Both the position numbers and the translations under genes were made by a program. The notes beneath the pieces were generated by a model. That model saw only the letters and a program-made list of their open reading frames with translations. It did not search any database and was not told the DNA's origin. Positions 26,258 to 34,482 of a DNA stretch of 64,000 bases are shown piece after piece. This DNA is from Bacteroidales bacterium (GTDB lineage Bacteria; Bacteroidota; Bacteroidia; Bacteroidales; Marinilabiliaceae). Numbering within the stretch: the first letter of the stretch is position 1; the number at the start of each line of letters is the position of its first letter. The stretch spans positions 118,159-182,158 of the forward strand of contig JAKSLH010000005.1 of NCBI GenBank assembly GCA_024401335.1, read 5' to 3'.

Positions 26258-26620
26258 TTATCTCTGGTCCTCTACCTGTCTCAACAATTCTTTAAGATCC
26301 TCAGCCGACAACTCCTCATCACTCACAAGTGCCGATATGGCATTTTTAAACGAATTGCCAAAATACTTATTTATCACTCCCTTAAGCGTCGAACGACTAA
26401 ACTCTTCACGTCCAACCACAGCATAATACTGAAACGTATTACCATACGCCTTATGGTCAACATAGCCCTTCGACTCAAGCGAACGGACCATAGTCGATAC
26501 CGTATTGATATGCGGCTTTGGATCGGGATACATATCAACTATATCTCGCACAAACTGAGGTCCTCGCTCCCAAAAGAACTCCATCAGCTCTTCTTCTTTT
26601 TTGGTAATCTTTTCCATCAT
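26258..26620 (-). CDS. blaI: BlaI/MecI-family transcriptional repressor
   Basis: 120 residues, the usual family length. The N-terminal winged helix contains KKEEELMEFFWERGPQFVRDIV and the recognition region HINTVSTMVRSLESKGYV. The C-terminal helices form the dimer (ELSAEDLKELLRQ). Relatives are cut by the partner M56 protease, releasing DNA. Three regularly spaced palindromes immediately upstream (26645-26703) overlap its promoter, indicating autoregulation of blaI and the M56-TonB gene. Confidence 0.92.
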   Translation of the reverse strand: MMEKITKKEEELMEFFWERGPQFVRDIVDMYPDPKPHINTVSTMVRSLESKGYVDHKAYGNTFQYYAVVGREEFSRSTLKGVINKYFGNSFKNAISALVSDEELSAEDLKELLRQVEDQR

Positions 26621-26637
26621 TATTCATTTAGATATCG

Positions 26638-26667
26638 CAAATATAACTATAATTTTTAGTTATCCAA
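26638..26667 (-). promoter_or_regulatory. blaI promoter (-33 TTG / -7 TATATTTG)
   Basis: On the minus strand the -7 box TATATTTG (26638-26645) is preceded, after 19 bp, by TTG (26665-26667). The predicted leader to ATG 26620 is about 11 nt. The 19-bp spacer is filled by operator 1, and the -33 touches operator 2. Confidence 0.75.
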
Positions 26668-26703
26668 CTATTTTTTGTAGTTATTCAACTATAATTTATA
26701 GTT
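26645..26703. promoter_or_regulatory. Three tandem BlaI-type operators, AACTA-N7-TAGTT, 21-bp period
   Basis: Three 17-bp dyads with identical arms AACTA and TAGTT and a 7-bp centre lie at 26645-26661, 26666-26682 and 26687-26703. Their centres are exactly 21 bp apart (two helical turns), so dimers would bind on the same face of the DNA. Operators 1 and 2 cover the promoter spacer and -33 of blaI. That they bind this BlaI is inferred from position and symmetry. Confidence 0.8.
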
Positions 26704-26871
26704 ATACATACTTCGCCTCTCTCCTATAGCTATTGTCAAATAACAAAAATGCCAAGCATCAGCTATTGATTATCCTACCCATAAGCTATCATGACAATCT
26801 ATCTAACACACCATCAGACACTCATATGCTATATTATTTGATTATTTCAATGATGCATGAATAAAATTCGT

Positions 26872-26879
26872 TATATTTG
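26872..26879 (+). promoter_or_regulatory. -7 promoter box TATATTTG upstream of holB
   Basis: Exact plus-strand match. An ATG at 26857 that would extend the holB frame lies upstream of this box, so the start is set at 26905 (leader about 19 nt). Bases 26704-26871 hold nothing recognisable. Confidence 0.6.
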
Positions 26880-26904
26880 CTTGATTTGTTATATTGAGCT
26901 AAAT

Positions 26905-28038
26905 ATGCAGTTTAAAGATATCATAGGACAAGAAAATGTTAAGCAACATCTGCGAGACATGTATGCCCATCATCGCATACCTCATGCCACTATGCTTCTT
27001 GGCGGAGAAGGCTCTGGCGCACTCGCTCTAGGCATCGCTTTCGCCCAATATATCAACTGCACAGGCGACAAGTCGGGCGGTGACTCATGCGGCCAGTGTC
27101 CATCGTGTCAGAAATATCAGAAACTGGTTCATCCTGACCTCCACAGCATATTCCCAGTCATCAAGAAAGACGACAGCACAACAAGCGATACATACATCGC
27201 CGAATGGCGCGAAATGGTCTCTAACACTCCCTACTTCAACCTCACTCAATGGACAAATGCTATGGGCGGTAACAAACAAGCCACTATAATGCGTAGCGAC
27301 GCCGTTGCCATTCACCAGAAGCTGTCAATGAAACCCTACGAGGCACAATATCAGGTGCTGCTCATGTGGAAGCCTGAACTAATGAACGAAGTGGCGGCCA
27401 ACCGCATATTGAAAATACTCGAAGAACCACCATCCAACACATTATTCATTCTCGTTAGCGAAAGTTCTGCTGAGATTCTTCCTACTATTCTTAGCCGCAC
27501 ACAAATGCTCAAAGTGCCACCAATAGCAGAAGACGACATAACAGCGTTCATACAGCAACGATACAAAATGCCCGAAACCGACGCACGACGCATCGCACAC
27601 ATCTCCAACGGCAACCTCATAAACACTCTGCAAATCATCGGCGAAGCACAAGAAGCTAAAGACAATCTCGACTTCTTCATCAAGATTATGCGATGCTGCT
27701 ACGCACGTAAAGTACCGGAAATGATGCAGATAAGTGAGGATACTAACAAAAACCTGTCACGCGAACAAATCAAGAACCGCCTGACTTATTCACTACGCAT
27801 GTTGCGAGAGAATTTCATAATGAATCTCAACCAACCTGAACTTAACTACATGACACCAGAAGAGGAGACTTTCTCGCAGAAATTCTCGCGATTCGTACAC
27901 CTCAACAATGTCATACCAATGTCAGAATTAATCAACGAAGCCATTGCCCACGTCGAACAGAACGGCAATGTTCGTATAATAATAATGGATCTTCTCCTTC
28001 GGATGACTGTGCATCTTAAAGCAGAAAGACCCGAATAA
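26905..28038 (+). CDS. holB: DNA polymerase III subunit delta'
   Basis: 377 residues starting MQFKDIIGQENVKQHL. Clamp-loader features are HATMLLGGEGSG (a degenerate P-loop without GKT, as in delta'), a four-cysteine zinc module (NCTG...SCGQCPSCQ) and the sensor-type SRTQML after LEEPPSNTLFILV. It is the structural ATPase-inactive subunit of the clamp loader. It heads the plus-strand run holB-ricT-gldH-trmB-mrp, an arrangement recurrent in Bacteroidales. Confidence 0.9.
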   Translation: MQFKDIIGQENVKQHLRDMYAHHRIPHATMLLGGEGSGALALGIAFAQYINCTGDKSGGDSCGQCPSCQKYQKLVHPDLHSIFPVIKKDDSTTSDTYIAEWREMVSNTPYFNLTQWTNAMGGNKQATIMRSDAVAIHQKLSMKPYEAQYQVLLMWKPELMNEVAANRILKILEEPPSNTLFILVSESSAEILPTILSRTQMLKVPPIAEDDITAFIQQRYKMPETDARRIAHISNGNLINTLQIIGEAQEAKDNLDFFIKIMRCCYARKVPEMMQISEDTNKNLSREQIKNRLTYSLRMLRENFIMNLNQPELNYMTPEEETFSQKFSRFVHLNNVIPMSELINEAIAHVEQNGNVRIIIMDLLLRMTVHLKAERPE

Positions 28039-28052
28039 CGAAACATCTATTT

Positions 28053-29615
28053 ATGGACGAGATAATAGAAACCAATACCGAAGAACTCAACGAGAACAAG
28101 CCCGCCGCTGAAACTCCCGAAGGCAATTGCCAAGCAGTCAGCGGACATAGCGGATGTGGCACATGCGCTGTCCGTGGCGGCAAATTACATGTTTATGACT
28201 GGCTCGAGGACCTCCCGGAACCTCCTGGAGCTAGCGACCTCGTCGAGGTTCAGTTCAAGAACACACGCAAAGGATATTTCCGCAACAGCAACGGTCTGAA
28301 CCTCAAAAAAGGTGACATAGTTGCCGTTGAGTCATCACCTGGACACGACATAGGTGAGGTTACTCTTATGGGACGACTTGTCTATCTCCAAATGCACAAG
28401 AACCGTATAAACCCTGCTTCATACGAATTCAAACGCGTTTATCGTGTCGCTCGCCAAACCGACATCGACAAATGGATGGAGGCTCGCTCACTCGAACAGG
28501 CCACAATGCTCGAAAGCCGTCAGATAGCTGAACGTCTCAACCTCAACATGAAGATTGGTGATGTAGAATATCAAGGCGACAAGACTAAGGCTATATTCTA
28601 CTATATCGCCGACGAACGCGTCGACTTCCGCGAACTCATCAAGGTTCTCGCCGACCGATTCCGCGTCCGTATCGAAATGAAGCAGATTGGCGCTCGACAA
28701 GAGGCCGGACGAATTGGTGGCATAGGACCTTGTGGCCGCGAACTCTGCTGTGCCTCTTGGATGACTAGCTTCGTGAGTGTAACGACTCACTCTGCACGCA
28801 TACAGGACATATCTCTCAACCCTATCAAGCTCGCAGGACAATGCGGCAAACTCAAATGCTGCCTCAACTACGAGCTCGACTGCTACCTCGACGCGCTACA
28901 GTCATTCCCGCCAACGACAATTCCGCTCCAAACAGGCGAAGGCACTTTCTATTTCTTCAAATACGACATCTTCAAGAACATCATGTGGTACTCCCCTGAA
29001 AAGGACCGACCACAGAACATCGTCGCTGTCGATGCCGAACATGCCCGCGAAATACAGGAACTCAACAAGCAGGGCCAGATCCCAGAGAAGCTTGGTAGCT
29101 CCGAACTCATGCAGGCTGTTACCGAAGATATTGGATACAACAACGTGGTGGAACTCGACGACCTTACCCGCTTCGACGATAAGAACAAGAAACGTAAAGG
29201 TGGCAACCGCGACAACCGCCGCAACAACGACCGCCGCGACAACCGCGGAGATCGCAACAACGACAGAAGGGGCAATAGGGACAATAGAAATAATAGAGAC
29301 CACAACGACAGAAACAATGCTAACGCTGGCCAACCTGCAGAGTCTGCTCCACAGGCCGATCAGCACAATACGACATCACCCGACACATTCGATGATGCTA
29401 TAGCTTTGCTCAACTCTTCTGCTAAGCCTACTAGCGACAACCAGTCTGCTCCTCAGCAAGACAACAGACAGCAGCCTCGCCGCGACCACAACAACGACCG
29501 ACGTGACCACCGCGACCGACGTCCTCACAACCGCGACCATCGTGACAATCGCAACAACGGACAAGGCCAGCAACATCCTCAGCAGACCAACCAACAAAAC
29601 GATCAGCAGCAATAG
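28053..29615 (+). CDS. PSP1-domain protein (RicT/YaaT-like) with Asp/Asn/Arg-rich tail
   Basis: 520 residues. Residues ~60-320 contain the PSP1 domain with conserved cysteine clusters GPCGRELCC and CGKLKCCLNYE, as in RicT of the B. subtilis RicAFT complex that binds Fe-S clusters and promotes RNA maturation. From ~379 to the end the protein is low-complexity: dense RDN, RRNN, RDHRD repeats, then Gln-rich, likely disordered. Bacteroidetes lack close RicA/RicF, so the job here is not established. It lies 14 bp after holB and 3 bp before gldH. Confidence 0.85.
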   Translation: MDEIIETNTEELNENKPAAETPEGNCQAVSGHSGCGTCAVRGGKLHVYDWLEDLPEPPGASDLVEVQFKNTRKGYFRNSNGLNLKKGDIVAVESSPGHDIGEVTLMGRLVYLQMHKNRINPASYEFKRVYRVARQTDIDKWMEARSLEQATMLESRQIAERLNLNMKIGDVEYQGDKTKAIFYYIADERVDFRELIKVLADRFRVRIEMKQIGARQEAGRIGGIGPCGRELCCASWMTSFVSVTTHSARIQDISLNPIKLAGQCGKLKCCLNYELDCYLDALQSFPPTTIPLQTGEGTFYFFKYDIFKNIMWYSPEKDRPQNIVAVDAEHAREIQELNKQGQIPEKLGSSELMQAVTEDIGYNNVVELDDLTRFDDKNKKRKGGNRDNRRNNDRRDNRGDRNNDRRGNRDNRNNRDHNDRNNANAGQPAESAPQADQHNTTSPDTFDDAIALLNSSAKPTSDNQSAPQQDNRQQPRRDHNNDRRDHRDRRPHNRDHRDNRNNGQGQQHPQQTNQQNDQQQ

Positions 29616-29618
29616 GAT

Positions 29619-30101
29619 ATGACTAAGACACTTCAATCAATAATAGCTGCCTCTATATCTTGCCTGATACTCATCGCTTGCTCTGGCAATGATGTATACA
29701 ATAGCTATGTAGCTCTGCCGAATACCGGATGGGGACAAGACTCACTTGCCGTTTTCCGCACACATATCGACGACGCATCTAAGACATACGACATCACATT
29801 CCAGATCCGCAACGAGAGCAATTACAAATACGCCAACCTCTGGCTTTTTGTCGATGTCATATCTCCCGACGGAGAACTTCAACGCGATACCGCAGAATGC
29901 ATTCTCGCTCATAACGACGGCTCGTGGATAGGTGGCGGATGGGGTAGCCTCTACTCCATACAATGCCCATACCGCCTCAATACGCGATTTGCCAAGACGG
30001 GCAACTACACTTTCCGTATAGCACACGGCATGAGAGAAGACGACATAAAGGGCATACATAGCCTCGGACTACGCATCACAACTAAAAGCGAAGAAGAATA
30101 A
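29619..30101 (+). CDS. gldH: Gliding-motility-type lipoprotein GldH
   Basis: 160 residues with a lipoprotein signal ending LILIAC (lipobox Cys21). The body (FQIRNESNYKYANLWLFVDVISPDG, HNDGSWIGGGWGSLYSIQCPY) matches GldH, an outer-envelope lipoprotein required for gliding in Flavobacterium but retained in non-gliding Bacteroidales. Its role outside motility is unknown. The stop overlaps the trmB start (TAATG), and ricT is 3 bp upstream. Confidence 0.87.
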   Translation: MTKTLQSIIAASISCLILIACSGNDVYNSYVALPNTGWGQDSLAVFRTHIDDASKTYDITFQIRNESNYKYANLWLFVDVISPDGELQRDTAECILAHNDGSWIGGGWGSLYSIQCPYRLNTRFAKTGNYTFRIAHGMREDDIKGIHSLGLRITTKSEEE

Positions 30102-30901
30102 TGGCCAAGAACAAACTACAGAAATTTGCCGAAATGGCGGAATACGACCACGTGTTCCAGGCAGACTTCAGCGATCTTTATTCTTCCGACAACGACTTGT
30201 CCGAAGCTAATAGCGAAAACATTCTTGGCTCCATCAAATTCCACATGCGTGGCAAATGGTGCAGCGAGTTCTTCCATAACGACAACCCTATCGTCGTTGA
30301 ACTGGGATGCGGCAAGGGCGAATATACTGTCGGATTGGCAAAACTCTACCCCGACAAGAATTTCATTGGCGTCGACATCAAAGGCGCACGCATGCACACC
30401 GGCGCTACACAGGCAAAAGAGGAAGGCCTGACCAATGTCGCATTCATTCGCACTAGAATCGAATTCATCGAAGCCTTTTTCGCACAAGATGAAGTCAGCG
30501 AAATATGGGTGACATTCCCCGATCCACAGATGAAGAAGGAACGTAAGCGTCTTGTCGGCACTCTGATGCTGAGCCGCTACCGCAACTTCCTTAAGAAGGA
30601 TGGATTCGTACACCTTAAGACAGATAGCCCTTTCCTGTACACCTATACTTCTGAAATGCTTAATGTCAACAACATAAAACCAGAAGTGGCCCTAGCCGAC
30701 CTCTATGGCTCTGGATACGACGACAAGATTCTGTCTATCAAGACCTACTACGAAGGCAAATGGCTGGAACATGGCTTGACAATTAAATATTTCAAGTTCA
30801 ACTTGCCACAACTGGTCAAGCTCGTAGAACCTGATATTGAAATAGAACACGATACCTACCACATGGTTGGACGTGGAGTTCAAGAGAAAAAGAAAAACTA
30901 A
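30101..30901 (+). CDS. trmB: tRNA (guanine(46)-N7)-methyltransferase
   Basis: 266 residues, slightly longer than E. coli TrmB because of an N-terminal ~45-residue extension. SAM motif VELGCGKGEYT, then IGVDIKGARM, and the family-specific WVTFPDPQMKKERKRL and HLKTDSPFLYTYT. It methylates G46 in the variable loop of tRNAs. It is translationally coupled to gldH by a one-base overlap. Confidence 0.92.
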   Translation: MAKNKLQKFAEMAEYDHVFQADFSDLYSSDNDLSEANSENILGSIKFHMRGKWCSEFFHNDNPIVVELGCGKGEYTVGLAKLYPDKNFIGVDIKGARMHTGATQAKEEGLTNVAFIRTRIEFIEAFFAQDEVSEIWVTFPDPQMKKERKRLVGTLMLSRYRNFLKKDGFVHLKTDSPFLYTYTSEMLNVNNIKPEVALADLYGSGYDDKILSIKTYYEGKWLEHGLTIKYFKFNLPQLVKLVEPDIEIEHDTYHMVGRGVQEKKKN

Positions 30902-30905
30902 TTAT

Positions 30906-31976
30906 ATGGAATACTATCCACAACTAATTATCGACTCGCTTAAGACGGTCATCCACCCTGCCAAAGGCCAGGATATCGTCTCTTTAGGCATGGTCGAAGA
31001 CGACATCCGTATTAACGGCCGTCGCGTTAGCTTTAGCTTGTTGTTCGAGCGTCCTAACGACCCGATAGTCGCATCTATAAAAAAAGCGTGCGTAAACGCC
31101 TTGAAACGCGACCTCGGACCAGAAGTAGAAATCGAAGACAATATATTCGTCAAGGTTAAGCAAAAGCCGAAGACAGAAGAAGAACCTGCTCTTCCTGGCG
31201 TGAAGAATATCATTGCAGTTGCCTCAGGCAAGGGCGGTGTTGGCAAGTCAACTGTCACATCCAATCTTGCAGTGGCTCTCGCACAGGCCGGGTACAAAGT
31301 GGGACTCCTTGACGCCGACATTTTCGGCCCATCAGTGCCTATTATGTTCGACACTCAAAACGAACGCCCTGTCCTTTCCGACATACAAGGACCTAACGGC
31401 AAGGGTCTTATCGAGCCTGTCGAGAAATATGGCATAAAGATGCTTTCCATCGGCTATTTTGTCGATCCCGACAGTGCAATAGTATGGCGTGGCGGCATGG
31501 CATCCAATGCCCTCAAACAGCTCATAAACGATGCCGCATGGGGCGAACTCGATTACTTGCTTATCGACATGCCTCCTGGCACAAGCGATATCCATATAAC
31601 TCTCGTAGGCGCAATAAAAATCACTGGCGCAGTAATCGTTTCTACACCTCAGAAAGTGGCCCTAGCCGACGCTATAAAGGGTATCAACATGTTCCAGAAC
31701 GAGAAGGTTAATGTCCCTATCCTAGGTATAGTAGAGAATATGGCTTGGTTTACCCCTGCCGAATTGCCTGAAAACAAATATTTCATCTTCGGACAAGGTG
31801 GCGCCAAGGCTCTTGCTGAAAAGCTCAATGTGCCACTGCTCGGTCAGATTCCTATCGTACAAAGCATTTGCGACAACGGTGACAATGGTACTCCAGCCGC
31901 ACTTAAGCAAGACACAATGACCGGTATGGCATTCGCAGAATTAGCCGCCAACGTTGTTAAGCAGATAGAGAAATAA
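30906..31976 (+). CDS. mrp: Mrp/ApbC-family Fe-S carrier P-loop ATPase
   Basis: 356 residues from ATG 30906; an upstream ATG at 30867 lies inside trmB and is rejected. The N-terminal MIP18/DUF59 domain (~1-80) is followed by the deviant Walker A GKGGVGKST at ~108-116, then DADIFGPSVP and LIDMPPGTSDIH. It loads or carries [Fe-S] clusters to apoproteins in the cytoplasm. It is the last gene of the holB run and is followed by a perfect terminator hairpin at 31997-32025. Confidence 0.93.
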   Translation: MEYYPQLIIDSLKTVIHPAKGQDIVSLGMVEDDIRINGRRVSFSLLFERPNDPIVASIKKACVNALKRDLGPEVEIEDNIFVKVKQKPKTEEEPALPGVKNIIAVASGKGGVGKSTVTSNLAVALAQAGYKVGLLDADIFGPSVPIMFDTQNERPVLSDIQGPNGKGLIEPVEKYGIKMLSIGYFVDPDSAIVWRGGMASNALKQLINDAAWGELDYLLIDMPPGTSDIHITLVGAIKITGAVIVSTPQKVALADAIKGINMFQNEKVNVPILGIVENMAWFTPAELPENKYFIFGQGGAKALAEKLNVPLLGQIPIVQSICDNGDNGTPAALKQDTMTGMAFAELAANVVKQIEK

Positions 31977-31996
31977 CAATTCACCTATACAATTTC

Positions 31997-32025
31997 AAGG
32001 CCGTCAACCAACAATTGACGGCCTT
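31997..32025 (+). terminator. Terminator after mrp
   Basis: Perfect 11-bp stem AAGGCCGTCAA/TTGACGGCCTT with a 7-base loop, then CTTTATTTCC on the plus strand. Confidence 0.85.
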
Positions 32026-32063
32026 CTTTATTTCCTTCACATTACTTACTATTAAACAAAAAA

Positions 32064-32091
32064 AGCGCTTGTCTCCGCCGAGACAAGCGCT
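32064..32091 (-). terminator. Terminator of the exb operon
   Basis: Perfect 12-bp stem AGCGCTTGTCTC/GAGACAAGCGCT with a CGCC loop. On the minus strand it runs into TTTTTTTGTTT. It faces the mrp terminator, so the two converging units have separate terminators. Confidence 0.88.
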
Positions 32092-32120
32092 ATTACTTGA
32101 CTTGATTGAAATTACTTTTT

Positions 32121-32582
32121 TTACTTTGCAGCTTTTCTAGCAGAGTAGCTGATCTTAAGAGCCTGTGCCTTTCTCAAAGCCTGCTTGATGTCTGTGATAG
32201 TACCCATCTGAACATCATAGTCAGCCTTGATAGAAACAGTCATCTTAGGACGGTCACTCTCCTTCATGTTCTCACGCTCTGTAGCGATATAGTTCTCAAT
32301 ATCATCTACTGTTGCGTATGAATCATTAAGCTGAATTCGTGGTTCAGAACCAAACTTCTTAGAGTTCAATGGCTTACCTACATATATATAAGAAACCAAT
32401 GACTTCTGCTCAAGCTTAGTTACCTCTGTTGCTTCAGGCGACTTGATCTTTACCATCATTGTCACCTCCTTCATTGAAGTAGCTACCATGAAGAAGAACA
32501 GCAACATGAACACGATATCTGGCAGAGAAGATGTATTCAACTTCTGCTGCGAGTTTTTCTTGCCTTTACTAAACTTTGCCAT
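32121..32582 (-). CDS. exbD: ExbD/TolR-family biopolymer transport protein (second copy)
   Basis: 153 residues: short cytoplasmic N-terminus, one TM with the proton-relay Asp22 (LPDIVFMLLFFFMVA), then a periplasmic domain (PKMTVSIKADYDVQMGTITDIKQAL). With ExbB it couples the proton motive force to TonB. The start overlaps the stop of the upstream ExbD (TAATG), and it is the last gene of the four-gene operon. Two different ExbD subunits in one operon are common in Bacteroidetes. Confidence 0.9.
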   Translation of the reverse strand: MAKFSKGKKNSQQKLNTSSLPDIVFMLLFFFMVATSMKEVTMMVKIKSPEATEVTKLEQKSLVSYIYVGKPLNSKKFGSEPRIQLNDSYATVDDIENYIATERENMKESDRPKMTVSIKADYDVQMGTITDIKQALRKAQALKISYSARKAAK

Positions 32583-33154
32583 TACTTCTTATAGTTTTTA
32601 GGTTCTGCCTCCGAAATACGCTGAGGATAAATCTTCTTAATAGCATCCTTCTCATCATCACTGCAGTCGTCAAATGACTTGTGGAACTTAACCTTAGCAA
32701 GCTCATCACGAAGTTCGTTATAAGCTGCCTGAAGTTCGTTCTGTACCTGCAAGTATGCCTGATACTGGCTACCACGGTCATTCTGGAGTGAGATGACACC
32801 CTTTGATACCATATATGTACCAATCATTGGGATGTCTGTCTCCTGCTTCTCTGGAAGACCCTCAGCATCTGCTGGGTTCGCGATAAACTCCTTAGCCTTA
32901 TCCTTCAAGTCGCCAATCTCACACCACTCACCCTCTACGAGCAACTGGTTCTTGTAGTTGAGCAACACCTGGAATACGTTACGCTCCTTGATTGGTGGAG
33001 CATCGTTCTCCTGATTTGGCACAATTGGTGGCAACATACGCGCCAAGCCTGTGTCTGTGCTCATTGTTGTTGCGACGAGGAAGAAGATCAAAAGAAGGAA
33101 CGCGATGTCAGCTAACGAGCTGGCATTAAGTTCTGGTGTCTCTTTCTTACTCAT
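32582..33154 (-). CDS. exbD: ExbD/TolR-family biopolymer transport protein (first copy)
   Basis: 190 residues, longer than the following ExbD. TM with Asp16 (LADIAFLLLIFFLVATT). The periplasmic part has an extended insert (~100-145, SLQNDRGSQYQAYLQVQNELQAAYNELRD region) predicted helical, and a C-terminus different from classic ExbD. It probably forms a heterodimer with the second ExbD inside the ExbB pentamer (inference). Confidence 0.88.
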   Translation of the reverse strand: MSKKETPELNASSLADIAFLLLIFFLVATTMSTDTGLARMLPPIVPNQENDAPPIKERNVFQVLLNYKNQLLVEGEWCEIGDLKDKAKEFIANPADAEGLPEKQETDIPMIGTYMVSKGVISLQNDRGSQYQAYLQVQNELQAAYNELRDELAKVKFHKSFDDCSDDEKDAIKKIYPQRISEAEPKNYKK

Positions 33155-33185
33155 CTTGATTGATATTTAAGCGTTTAACACCCTA

Positions 33186-33632
33186 TTAACGGAACAACTG
33201 TACAACCTCTGATACTACTATTGAAACTACAGCAACAACAGCTGCAATGTATCCGAGGAACAAACCTGTATCAGCAATCTTCAACCATACTGGAACATTC
33301 TCCGAACCCTCATATCCAATGAGTGGCAGTGGAGTGCCATCAGCAAGCGCCCAGCAGATAGCAACAAGTGCTACCGCACCAATAACAACTATCGCTGACT
33401 TCAAAAGATTCGAAGTGTCGACGAAAGCACCTACTACGTATGAACCAGCAGCGCCTATGAGTCCGATTGCAAATACTACGATAGCCCATGTGATAACCAT
33501 TCCGGTCCATGAACCATCGGCGGTAGCCAACGCTTCATCAGAAGCCTCAGTTGCACTGAGACCCATCAGTACCACGCTGAGTACCATCAATATTATCATC
33601 ACACCCTGTGATATATAACCTACTAACTTCAT
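33186..33632 (-). CDS. Four-helix membrane protein of unknown function in exb operon
   Basis: 148 residues with four hydrophobic segments (GVMIILMVLSVVLMGL, WAIVVFAIGLIGAAGSYVVG, IVVIGAVALVAICWAL, LFLGYIAAVVAVVSIVVSEV). No catalytic motif is seen. It sits between exbB and the two exbD genes, 31 bp from the first exbD and 46 bp from exbB, so it is probably an accessory subunit of the energy-transduction complex (inference). Homologous small proteins occur at this place in Bacteroidales exb operons. Confidence 0.8.
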   Translation of the reverse strand: MKLVGYISQGVMIILMVLSVVLMGLSATEASDEALATADGSWTGMVITWAIVVFAIGLIGAAGSYVVGAFVDTSNLLKSAIVVIGAVALVAICWALADGTPLPLIGYEGSENVPVWLKIADTGLFLGYIAAVVAVVSIVVSEVVQLFR

Positions 33633-33678
33633 TGTTATATCTTATTTAATTAGTCACCACGAATCGCGGAGTGACTTA

Positions 33679-34482
33679 TTAGTGATTAGCCTTATACTTT
33701 GCAATGATATCCATAAGCGAGATAGAAGCATCTTCCATCTTGTTTACGATACCGTCAATCTTTACAACGATGTAGTTGTAGAAGACCTGAAGAATAACGG
33801 CTGCAATAAGACCGAACAATGTTGTAAGGAGGGCAACCTTGATACCACCTGCTACGGCGATTGGAGAGATATCACCCATTGCCTGGATGCTATCGAATGC
33901 ACCGATCATACCAACGACAGTACCCATGAATCCGAGTGATGGAGAAAGAGCGATGAACAAAGAAATCCAAGTAAGACCGCTTTCCATCTGGCCCATCATT
34001 ACTGAACCATAAGATACTACTGACTTCTCTACCATCTCAGTACCCTCGTTGTAACGAAGAAGACCCTGATAGAAGATTGAAGCTACTGGACCACGTGTGT
34101 TGCGGCAAACGTCCTTTGCCTCCTCTACACCACCCTTCTCAAGAGCCTCTTCAATCTTCTTGAGGAGCTTCTTGTTGTTAGTGTCTGCAGCTGTCAAATA
34201 AATAATACGCTCGATTGAAATTGCAAGACCAAGAACGAGACATGCAAGCACTGGAAGCATCCAACCTACACCACCTTCTACGAACTTTGTCTTAAGAGTC
34301 TTGTGGATTGAAACCTCCTCCTCTGCAGGAGCAGCTGCAACCTCATCCTCTGCTGCAACCTCTTCAGTTGCTGCAACCTCTTCTGTAGCAGCAGGTGCAG
34401 CTTCCTCGCTCTCCTGTGCCATTACTGTTGTACCGAAATTCAACATTCCGAATACTGCTAATAAAGCAAATAGCTTCTTCAT
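33679..34482 (-). CDS. exbB: ExbB/TolQ/MotA proton-channel protein with signal peptide
   Basis: 267 residues. A signal-type N-terminus (MKKLFALLAVFGMLNFGTTVMAQ) is followed by an Ala/Glu-rich periplasmic stretch (~24-58) encoded by imperfect repeats of GCTGCAACCTCTTC-like units. Three TM helices follow at ~75-95, ~175-200 and ~215-235, carrying the channel signatures SPSLGFMGTVVGMIGAF and GGIKVALLTTLFGL. The protein forms the proton channel that energises TonB. It is first in the operon; the promoter was not identified by a consensus box. Confidence 0.92.
   Translation of the reverse strand: MKKLFALLAVFGMLNFGTTVMAQESEEAAPAATEEVAATEEVAAEDEVAAAPAEEEVSIHKTLKTKFVEGGVGWMLPVLACLVLGLAISIERIIYLTAADTNNKKLLKKIEEALEKGGVEEAKDVCRNTRGPVASIFYQGLLRYNEGTEMVEKSVVSYGSVMMGQMESGLTWISLFIALSPSLGFMGTVVGMIGAFDSIQAMGDISPIAVAGGIKVALLTTLFGLIAAVILQVFYNYIVVKIDGIVNKMEDASISLMDIIAKYKANH

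Noticed and set aside
26857-26904. Upstream ATG extending holB by 16 residues
   Set aside because: It precedes the TATATTTG box at 26872-26879, and the protein family starts with the MQFKDIIGQ region.
29200-29600. Repeats in the ricT-like gene as a possible CRISPR or VNTR
   Set aside because: The units are irregular and stay in frame, encoding a protein tail. No constant repeat with spacers exists here or elsewhere in the window.
28902-29636. Several minus-strand frames opposite the ricT-like tail
   Set aside because: They arise from the repetitive Asp/Asn/Arg codons; their translations are Val/Ser/Leu-rich low-complexity sequence.
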